Positions 12,871-18,884 of a stretch of DNA of 18,884 bases are shown in pieces (position 1 is the stretch's first letter; every line of letters begins with the position of its first letter). The stretch covers positions 1 to 18,884 of the forward strand of contig WOYJ01000136.1 of the NCBI GenBank assembly GCA_011620845.1, given 5' to 3'. This DNA is from Methanobacteriaceae archaeon (GTDB lineage Archaea; Methanobacteriota; Methanobacteria; Methanobacteriales; Methanobacteriaceae). The translations under genes and the position numbers were made by a program. A model generated the notes under the pieces. That model had not been told where the DNA came from and made no database searches. It saw only the letters and a program-made list of their open reading frames with translations.

Positions 12871-13881
12871 TTGAAAATATGTTTAATGGGATTCGGTTCC
12901 GTGGGACAGGGAGTGGCCCGTGTATTCCAGATGAAAAGGGATGAGATAAAGCAAGAATATGGACTGGACCTGGAACTAGTTGCGGCCCTGGACAGGAGTG
13001 GTGCGGCCATCAATCCAGAAGGACTGGACTTAAAACTGCTCCTGGAGACTAAAAAACTCACAGGCAAAGTTTCAAAATACCCCGAGTACGGTGAAGAAGG
13101 AGTATCTGGACTGGAAGTCCTGGACAAGGTAGAATACGATTGCCTGATAGAGGTAACCCCCACCAACATAGAAGACGGAGAACCAGCACTATCACACATC
13201 CTGAAGGCCATGGGTGATGGTAAAGATGTGGTGACATCTAATAAAGGTCCTTTAGCATTGAAGTTCAGTGAACTTGCCCGGGCAGCCAGGGATAACGGTG
13301 TCAAGTTTAAGTATGAGGCATCTGTAGGAGGGGCCATGCCTATTATAAACTTCGCCCATGAAACACTCTCTGGATGTAAAATAGAATCAATCTACGGGAT
13401 ATTAAACGGTACCACCAATTATATCCTCTCCAGAATGGCCAAAGAAGGATCATCCTATGAACAGACTTTAAATGAAGCCCAGGAGATGGGAATAGCAGAA
13501 ACCGACCCTACCCAGGATGTTGAAGGAGAAGACGCTGCCTGTAAAGTAGTGATACTTGCAAATTCCATTCTCAAGATGGACGTTACATATGCAGATGTGG
13601 AAGTGAAGGGTATATCACAGATAACCCCCGAGTCAATTTCCCTGGCAAAAAAGGAGGGCTATCTGATCAAGCTCATCGGTGAAGTTTCACCAGATTCCCT
13701 GGAAGTATCACCTCGGCTGGTGAAGGAAGGTTCTCCATTTGCTGTGGAGGGAACCCTCAATGTGGCAACCCTTAAAACCGACCTGGCCGATGAGGTGACC
13801 GTGGTGGGTAAGGGAGCGGGTTCCATAGAGACGGCCTCCGCTATTTTAAGTGATGTGATAAGCATCTGGAAAACTAAATAA
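12871..13881 (+). CDS. hom: Homoserine dehydrogenase
   Basis: This enzyme reduces aspartate semialdehyde to homoserine, the branch point toward threonine and, in part, methionine. The frame opens upstream (12832), but TTG 12871 is the true start: GGAGGA (12859-12864) lies six bases before it, and the protein then starts MKICLMGFGSVGQGVA, the Rossmann loop. It has 336 residues, the short form without a C-terminal ACT domain. Key segments are TSNKGPLA (122-129, with K125), ASVGGAMPIINF (150-161), GILNGTTNYILSRM (176-189) and TDPTQDVEGEDAACK (211-225), which holds catalytic and substrate-binding acids and a lysine. Its feedback may come from the ACT protein encoded just upstream (inference). Confidence 0.95.
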   Translation: MKICLMGFGSVGQGVARVFQMKRDEIKQEYGLDLELVAALDRSGAAINPEGLDLKLLLETKKLTGKVSKYPEYGEEGVSGLEVLDKVEYDCLIEVTPTNIEDGEPALSHILKAMGDGKDVVTSNKGPLALKFSELARAARDNGVKFKYEASVGGAMPIINFAHETLSGCKIESIYGILNGTTNYILSRMAKEGSSYEQTLNEAQEMGIAETDPTQDVEGEDAACKVVILANSILKMDVTYADVEVKGISQITPESISLAKKEGYLIKLIGEVSPDSLEVSPRLVKEGSPFAVEGTLNVATLKTDLADEVTVVGKGAGSIETASAILSDVISIWKTK

Positions 13882-13899
13882 TCGCTGGAAATCTATTAA

Positions 13900-13925
13900 A
13901 TTAAACTTACTTTTTTATTACTAGA
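13900..13925 (+). terminator. Possible T-run terminator after hom
   Basis: CTTACTTTTTTATTACTAG (about 13907-13925) is a modest T run in the 86-bp gap before apgM; partial readthrough into apgM is possible. Confidence 0.35.
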
Positions 13926-13967
13926 AAACTATCTTACATTAATGAGCTTACCTGGTGAATTAAAAAA

Positions 13968-15188
13968 ATGAAATACGTAGTAGTAATAGGGGATGGAATG
14001 GCTGACTACCCCCTGGAAGAGTTAAAGGGTAAAACACCTTTACAAACAGCCCAAATCCCCAATATGGATTATATAGCATCTAATGGTGTAAATGGTCTCC
14101 TGAAGACCATCCCTGATAGTATGGAGCCTGGTTCTGATGTGGCCAACATGTCCATCATGGGCTACGATCCAAGGAAGTATTACACTGGCCGGGGCCCCAT
14201 GGAAGCGGCCAGCATCGGAGCAGAACTTGGGGATGGTGATGTGGCCTTTCGCTGCAATTTCATCTACCAGGAGGATGGGTTGCTTTCCAACTTCAACGCA
14301 GACCACATATCCACCGAAGAGTCTTCAGAACTGGTGGAAACCCTGAACCAGTCCTTCTATGAATATGGGAAGTTTTATCTGGGTGTCAGTTATCGGAACC
14401 TCTTCGTAAGTGAAGATCGCCAGATGGCCTCCCTGGAAGCCGTCCCACCCCATGATATTGTGGGAGAACCAATTAAGGAACATCTCATCCAGTCCGGTGA
14501 TGAAAGCCCAGCGAGTCGTGAAAGGGCAAAACTGATTAACCGGATAATGGATGAGTCCCGGGAGATACTCCAGAACCATCCAGTCAACCTTAAAAGGATG
14601 GAAGAAGGTAAAAAACCAGCCAACATGATCTGGTTATGGGGCCAGGGCCTTAAACCACAGCTGGACCCATTTGTAGATAGATATGGCCTTAAAGGAGCTA
14701 CCATCACTGGAGTGGATCTCATCAAGGGCCTGGGTGTTTATATGGGACTAACCAACGTCCATGTACCGGGAGCCACCGGTTACTACGATACTGATTACTG
14801 TGGTAAGGCTAAGTACGCTCTTAAATCCCTGGAAGACCATGACCTGGTCTTCATCCACGTGGAAGCCCCTGATGAAGCGGCACACGCCGGTGATGTGGGG
14901 GAGAAGATAAAGGCCATAGAGAGGATAGATGATAGAATTCTGGGGAAACTCCTGGACAAACTTCCAGAATATGATGATGATTATTTTCTTTCCATTTTAC
15001 CAGACCATCCCACACCAATCACTCTCAAAACCCACATCAAAGACCCTGTGCCCTACGCCATGTATTCTACTAAAGGTGTAAGCGATGACGTTACATCATA
15101 CGATGAATTAGGGGGTAAACAGGGTTCCCAGGGTTTAAGGGATGGATACAGGTTTATGGATAACCTGCTTGAATATTCTAATCCCTAA
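13968..15188 (+). CDS. apgM: 2,3-bisphosphoglycerate-independent phosphoglycerate mutase (archaeal ApgM)
   Basis: ApgM interconverts 3- and 2-phosphoglycerate in glycolysis and gluconeogenesis. It belongs to the alkaline-phosphatase superfamily. The 406-residue length is normal for the archaeal form. VVVIGDGMADYPL (4-16) gives metal ligand D9; SDVANMSIMGYDP (56-68) contains the serine nucleophile (S62); HVEAPDEAAHAGD and LPDHPTP carry further metal-binding His and Asp. ATG 13968 is supported by the family N terminus MKYVVVIGDGMADYP, though the SD is weak. The gene's last codons lie inside a 20-bp direct repeat, so the C-terminal NP may be a recent change. I recall hom - apgM - pyrG order in Methanothermobacter. 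Confidence 0.95.
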   Translation: MKYVVVIGDGMADYPLEELKGKTPLQTAQIPNMDYIASNGVNGLLKTIPDSMEPGSDVANMSIMGYDPRKYYTGRGPMEAASIGAELGDGDVAFRCNFIYQEDGLLSNFNADHISTEESSELVETLNQSFYEYGKFYLGVSYRNLFVSEDRQMASLEAVPPHDIVGEPIKEHLIQSGDESPASRERAKLINRIMDESREILQNHPVNLKRMEEGKKPANMIWLWGQGLKPQLDPFVDRYGLKGATITGVDLIKGLGVYMGLTNVHVPGATGYYDTDYCGKAKYALKSLEDHDLVFIHVEAPDEAAHAGDVGEKIKAIERIDDRILGKLLDKLPEYDDDYFLSILPDHPTPITLKTHIKDPVPYAMYSTKGVSDDVTSYDELGGKQGSQGLRDGYRFMDNLLEYSNP

Positions 15189-15241
15189 TCAACATGATTG
15201 AATATACTAATCAACCTATCAGAATATTCTAATCCCTAATC
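15171..15241 (+). repeat. Direct repeats over apgM stop codon
   Basis: gaatattctaatccctaatc occurs exactly at 15171-15190 (spanning the TAA stop) and again at 15222-15241. A partial copy TGAATATACTAATCAAC lies between at about 15199-15215. It looks like a tandem duplication of the gene's 3' end. Confidence 0.75.
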
Positions 15242-15414
15242 CTTTTTTAATAATTCGATATCTTTTTATAGTAAAAAAAGTTATATTGATAACTTTATTT
15301 AAAACGAGTTTTTAACTTTAAATTTACATTGTTTATCCTTATTTAAATCTAGTTAAATAGAATAGTATTTATTGATAATATTCTATACTATATTTTAAAG
15401 GGTATAGGTAGGAG
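15242..15414. other. AT-rich intergenic DNA with apgM terminator and pyrG promoter
   Basis: A T run (15242-15249) right after the repeat can end apgM. Several TATA-like stretches follow; the closest, TATACTATATTTTAAA (about 15384-15399), would give a very short leader for pyrG, and an earlier one near 15363-15372 is possible. No known regulatory element is seen. Confidence 0.45.
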
Positions 15415-17025
15415 TTGATTAATCTGTCAAAATATATAGTGGTAACCGGGGGTGTGGTGAGTTCCATTGGTAAAGGAATAACCGCTGCATCCATCGGTAG
15501 AATTTTAAGGTCTTATGGTGTGGATGTAACCGCCATAAAAATTGACCCATACCTGAATTGGGATTCTGGAACATTGAACCCCTATCAACACGGGGAGGTA
15601 TTTGTAACCGACGATGGTATGGAAACAGATCTCGATCTGGGACACTACGAGAGATTCCTGGATGTGGAACTTTCCGGTGAATCCAACATAACCACCGGGA
15701 AAGTCTACTCAGCCGTAATAAATAAGGAAAGGAAGGGAGATTTCCTGGGGGCCTGTGTACAGATCATCCCCCACATAACAGATGAAATAAAATCCAAGAT
15801 CAGAGAAATCTCAAATACAACCCAGGCTGAAGTGGTCTTAGTTGAAGTGGGAGGAACAGTTGGTGACATTGAAAGCCAGCCCTTCCTGGAAGCGTTAAGA
15901 CAGCTGCGTAACGAGGAAGGCCACGACAATGTGATGTTTGTCCACGTTACCTACGTACCCTACCTGAAGGCTGCCGGAGAATTCAAGACCAAACCAACCC
16001 AGCACAGCACTAAAGAATTGAGGAGCACAGGTTTAAATCCTGACGTTATAATATGCCGCTCCGAATTACCCATAGACAGTCATATAAAGGATAAAATAGC
16101 CCACTTCTGTGACGTGGAAAGAAATGCAGTGATCAACGCCCCGGATGTCAACTCCATCTACGAGGTCCCCCTTATTTTAAACAGTGAAGATCTGGGTGAA
16201 TATGTCCTTAACCGTCTGAAGATCAATGCACATAAACCCGACCTGTACGGCTGGAGCAGGATAGTGGACTCCCTTAAAAGTTACAACTCACGGGTTACAG
16301 TGGGTATTATCGGCAAGTATGTGGAACTCGAGGACGCTTACATCAGTATAAGGGAATCGTTAAAACACGCCGCCGCCCAGCTAGGCACCAAAGTGGACAT
16401 AGAATGGGTACACGCCGAAGACACCATAAACATGGAGAGAATCCGCGACTTCGATGCCCTGCTTATACCCGGCGGGTTTGGTGAAAGGGGAATAAGTGGA
16501 AAACTGGATGCCGTGCGCTACTCCATTGAAAACGACATACCCTTATTCGGCATCTGCCTGGGTATGCACACCATAGTCATTGAATTTGCCCGGATGAATG
16601 GATTTGAAGGTGCGGACAGTACGGAATTTGATATAAACGCCAAACAACCGGTTATCGATATGATGCTGGAGCAGAAGAAGATAAAGAATATGGGTGGAAC
16701 CATGAGGCTGGGAGCCTATCCCTGCAAGATCAAGGAGGGGACCCTGGCCCGGGAAGCCTATAAAAAGGATTTAATAAGTGAACGACACCGGCACCGGTAC
16801 GAGTACAACAACAAATACCGGGAGGAACTGGAGAAAAAAGGACTGATAATCGCCGGTATCTCGCCTGATGACTTCCTGGTGGAGATGGTAGAGTTAAAGG
16901 GTCATCCCTGGCTTTTAGGCTGCCAGTTCCATCCGGAGTTCAAATCACGGCCAAACAACGCCCACCCTCTGTTCGTGTCATTTGTACAGGCTGCAATTGA
17001 TAACCGGAAGAGTAAAGCCAGCTAA
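15415..17025 (+). CDS. pyrG: CTP synthase
   Basis: CTP synthase aminates UTP with glutamine nitrogen. The 536-residue protein has the N-terminal synthetase domain with SKYIVVTGGVVSSIGKG (5-21, ATP loop), DPYLNWDSGTLNPYQHGEVF and EVGGTVGDIES, then a C-terminal class I glutaminase domain with the nucleophile elbow FGICLGMH (C381) and the late FHPEF (catalytic His and Glu). The start is unsure. TTG 15415 gives MINLSKY, but GGTAGGAG (15406-15413) ends only one base before it, too close for a normal ribosome-binding site. CTG 15424 (giving MSKYIVV) would be at ideal distance and fits the family's usual N terminus. The enzyme is beyond doubt. Confidence 0.97.
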   Translation: MINLSKYIVVTGGVVSSIGKGITAASIGRILRSYGVDVTAIKIDPYLNWDSGTLNPYQHGEVFVTDDGMETDLDLGHYERFLDVELSGESNITTGKVYSAVINKERKGDFLGACVQIIPHITDEIKSKIREISNTTQAEVVLVEVGGTVGDIESQPFLEALRQLRNEEGHDNVMFVHVTYVPYLKAAGEFKTKPTQHSTKELRSTGLNPDVIICRSELPIDSHIKDKIAHFCDVERNAVINAPDVNSIYEVPLILNSEDLGEYVLNRLKINAHKPDLYGWSRIVDSLKSYNSRVTVGIIGKYVELEDAYISIRESLKHAAAQLGTKVDIEWVHAEDTINMERIRDFDALLIPGGFGERGISGKLDAVRYSIENDIPLFGICLGMHTIVIEFARMNGFEGADSTEFDINAKQPVIDMMLEQKKIKNMGGTMRLGAYPCKIKEGTLAREAYKKDLISERHRHRYEYNNKYREELEKKGLIIAGISPDDFLVEMVELKGHPWLLGCQFHPEFKSRPNNAHPLFVSFVQAAIDNRKSKAS

Positions 17026-17072
17026 TTCTTTTTTTCTTTATTTTTTCTATTTAATTTTCCATCTTTTCTTTT
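17026..17072 (+). terminator. T-rich terminator after pyrG
   Basis: Several T runs in close order follow the TAA stop (about 17029-17047, 17051-17060 and 17064-17072). Confidence 0.6.
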
Positions 17073-17090
17073 GTTTCATCTTCGAGCTTA

Positions 17091-17169
17091 AGATTAGTAT
17101 GTGTCAATCATTTTGCCAAGTTAGAAAGTATGTGTCAATCATTTGCTAGGTTAGAAGGTATGTATTTAT
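17091..17169 (+). repeat. 30-31 bp tandem repeats before signal peptidase gene
   Basis: TATGTGTCAATCAT at 17098 and again at 17129 is embedded in units of 31 bases that also share GTTAGAA...GTATGT. A third shortened unit follows (17151-17169). They lie between the pyrG terminator and the promoter of the next gene, and could be binding sites or a duplication scar. Confidence 0.6.
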
Positions 17170-17194
17170 ATAATTAATAATTTAAACTGATATC

Positions 17195-18358
17195 ATGGTC
17201 TATAATTATATACCTCTAATTGCAGCGATTATAGCAGTTTCTGCCTCCATATATGCCAGCTATAGCGATTTAAAGAGGGGCATCATACCTAACAAACTTA
17301 CCTTCCCCCTGATAGGGGTGGGATTAATTTTAAATGCTATATATGCAGTTTTAATTGGGAATTTACTGCTTATTGTAAGCGCAGCCATCATCACCGCGGT
17401 CATCTTTGCTCTGGGGTACCTGTTCTGGAAGATGGGTGCCTGGGCCGGTGGGGATGTCAAACTATTCACTGCCCTGGCGGCTTTACTTGCTGTTTATCCT
17501 CCCATAATTAATTATAATATTTTAAACTATCAGATGCCTTTTTATTCAACCTATCCCTTTCCATTTACATTGATTATAAACAGTATCCTTTCCATGTTGC
17601 CTTTCCTTTTAATTTATGTGGTTTATATAGGATTTAAGTATAAGCCAAAGGTTCTGGAGGAATTAGCTGCTCCATTAAAGGATTATCGCAAGAACATCGT
17701 TCAGGCTCTGGTGGTCTCATCTGCAGTGTACATTTCCGTGTTCATCACCTTCTATTTGCCCTTCCGAAATATCCTGTTGAGTATGGTACTGATAATTATA
17801 CTATCAGTGATTATCTCTAAATTACCTAAACTGGTTAAGGCAGCCCTGGTATCAGTCGTTATGATCTTCTCTTTAATACAGAATTTAGAAGTTACAATCC
17901 TCGGATTTATAGTCCTATTTATAATAATGACGGTAACTGCAGTTGTAAGAAAATTAATGACCAAAGCCAGTAAGGAAGCCCTGCAAGATGATTATAAAAT
18001 TAATGAGCTCAAGGAGGGCATGATATCCGCTTATAACCTTTACCAGAGGGATGATGAGGTATATTACGATGATAAGAGTTTTTTCGATAAAATAAGGGAA
18101 GCTGTAAAAACCGGTGACATCTTCCTGTTGAGCGCGCCCAAAGGTAAATTACTGGTTAGCACACTGGCGGCTGGCCTTAAAAATGAGGATATAAAGCTTT
18201 TAAAAAAGCTTTCCCAGGAAGATAAAATCCCAGATACCTTTAAGGTGAAGAAGGGTGTACCCTTTGCACCTTCCATCTTAATTGGACTGGTGATCTCACT
18301 TTTTATAGGAGATCTGGTCATCATACTTTTGGGCGTGTTGAACTGGTTGTTATACTAA
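17195..18358 (+). CDS. eppA: Class III signal peptidase (EppA/FlaK-like, A24 family)
   Basis: These membrane aspartic peptidases cleave class III signal peptides of archaeal pilins or archaellins on the cytoplasmic side. The two catalytic aspartates are seen: D25 in SYSDLKRGIIPN and D87 in GAWAGGDVKLF (the GxGD motif). Membrane segments are at about 5-24, 36-56, 58-80, 131-150, 168-190, 193-206 and 226-245. Then comes a soluble stretch of about 110 residues (250-355) and a last membrane segment (364-385). FlaK and EppA core domains are about 230 residues, so the 387-residue length and the soluble part plus end helix are extra. ATG 17195 has no strong SD. The next gene encodes a class III substrate, so the two probably form a pilus secretion unit. 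EppA rather than FlaK is a guess from that substrate's motif. Confidence 0.85.
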   Translation: MVYNYIPLIAAIIAVSASIYASYSDLKRGIIPNKLTFPLIGVGLILNAIYAVLIGNLLLIVSAAIITAVIFALGYLFWKMGAWAGGDVKLFTALAALLAVYPPIINYNILNYQMPFYSTYPFPFTLIINSILSMLPFLLIYVVYIGFKYKPKVLEELAAPLKDYRKNIVQALVVSSAVYISVFITFYLPFRNILLSMVLIIILSVIISKLPKLVKAALVSVVMIFSLIQNLEVTILGFIVLFIIMTVTAVVRKLMTKASKEALQDDYKINELKEGMISAYNLYQRDDEVYYDDKSFFDKIREAVKTGDIFLLSAPKGKLLVSTLAAGLKNEDIKLLKKLSQEDKIPDTFKVKKGVPFAPSILIGLVISLFIGDLVIILLGVLNWLLY

Positions 18359-18423
18359 ATAAACTGGCTCTACACCAAAATTTATATAGGTAACAAGTTT
18401 ATATCTAGAGAGTGTGAGGACTT

Positions 18424-18884
18424 ATGGATAGTAGGGGACAGGCATCTGCAGAGTACATATTTCTTATACTGGTTTTCCTGATCGTTCTAACTATGGTTAC
18501 CGTTCCCTTCGCCGGACGGACCATCAATGCCACCCAGAATGTCTCCGTAACTTCTGATGCTAAAACCGCCCTTTCAACCATAGTAAATGGGGTTAACGTG
18601 GTATATTCCAATGGGCCCGGTGCTAAAAGGACGGTGAATGTGTATTTCCCACAAGACAGTAGTTTATTCTACGACGATGGTGGTACTTTAGACGATGGTG
18701 GTACTTTAAATTTAGGTCTTCAGGATATTCCGGTTAACGCCAGTAACCAGGCTGTTGAAAAGGAAAATGTTCATCTGGACGTGCCCTACAAGGTTCAGGT
18801 GGATGGTGATGTTACCAAAGGCTGGCACGATGTGGTAATAACATGGGATGTTGGAAGTACCTATATATTAGTTTCAATCGAAGA
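18424..18884 (+). CDS. Class III signal-peptide (pilin-like) protein, 5' part
   Basis: The gene continues past the window end; 153 codons are visible. The N terminus MDSRGQASAEYIFLILVFLI is a textbook class III signal peptide: short charged leader, cleavage expected between G5 and Q6, the QxSxEY box, then a hydrophobic helix (about 12-30) that forms the pilin core. The rest is an exported beta-rich domain with N-x-S/T sites (INAT, NVSV, NASN) for possible N-glycosylation. An exact 18-bp tandem duplication gives DDGGTL twice. TATA-like TTTATATAGG lies at about 18380-18389, and GTGAGG (about 18414-18419) precedes the ATG. It is the probable substrate of the peptidase upstream; it may be a major or minor adhesive pilin. 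Confidence 0.85.
   Translation, partial: MDSRGQASAEYIFLILVFLIVLTMVTVPFAGRTINATQNVSVTSDAKTALSTIVNGVNVVYSNGPGAKRTVNVYFPQDSSLFYDDGGTLDDGGTLNLGLQDIPVNASNQAVEKENVHLDVPYKVQVDGDVTKGWHDVVITWDVGSTYILVSIE
18673..18708 (+). repeat. Exact 18-bp tandem duplication in pilin-like gene
   Basis: gacgatggtggtacttta is present twice without a change (18673-18690 and 18691-18708), keeping the frame and encoding DDGGTL twice. Confidence 0.85.

Noticed and set aside
12837..13337. 166-codon minus-strand frame over hom
   Set aside because: Antisense to homoserine dehydrogenase, with biased composition and no motif.

Overview
The window reads as chromosome of a methanogenic euryarchaeon of the order Methanobacteriales, most likely Methanobacterium or a close relative. 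The evidence is an HMf-type histone, archaeal ApgM phosphoglycerate mutase, a GxGD-type class III signal peptidase with a class III signal-peptide substrate, AT-rich intergenic DNA with TATA boxes and T-run terminators, TTG/GTG starts, and the gene order asparagine synthetase - GatC-like - ACT protein - homoserine dehydrogenase - apgM - pyrG, which I recall from Methanothermobacter (from memory, not searched).

Left part (1-10,000): sulfur, cysteine and Fe-S metabolism mixed with decaying genes. In order it holds an FMN-binding PPOX-family protein, a serA remnant, a MalY/PatB-type C-S lyase, two NifX-like proteins (the first broken by a one-base shift), a 670-bp gene-free but highly structured spacer, a cyclase-family hydrolase, a GNAT acetyltransferase, an Mrp/Nbp35 Fe-S carrier ATPase, a convergent 3' remnant of a nifS-type cysteine desulfurase, an unrecognised membrane-anchored protein, cysK, cysE and a Cys-rich helix-turn-helix protein. 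A palindrome with consensus TATAAC-N4-GTTATA occurs nine times, only in intergenic DNA: in front of the PPOX gene, the serA remnant (two sites), the cyclase gene (two), the nifS remnant, cysK (two) and cysE. SerA (toward serine), CysE (O-acetylserine), CysK (cysteine) and NifS (sulfur release) form one metabolic line, so I infer a cysteine/sulfur regulon. The HTH protein beside cysE, with five clustered C-terminal cysteines, is a candidate regulator but is not proven.

Right part (10,000-18,884): housekeeping genes. An archaeal histone is followed by an apparent operon asnB - gatC-like - ACT protein - homoserine dehydrogenase, then apgM, pyrG (CTP synthase), an EppA-like class III signal peptidase with a long C-terminal extension, and the 5' part of a gene for a pilin-like class III signal-peptide protein that runs off the window end.

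Two themes stand out. The first is the shared operator, which persists even in front of two dead genes. The second is gene erosion (serA, nifX, nifS) together with several short tandem duplications at gene edges and inside genes. No tRNA, rRNA, CRISPR array or insertion sequence was recognised.
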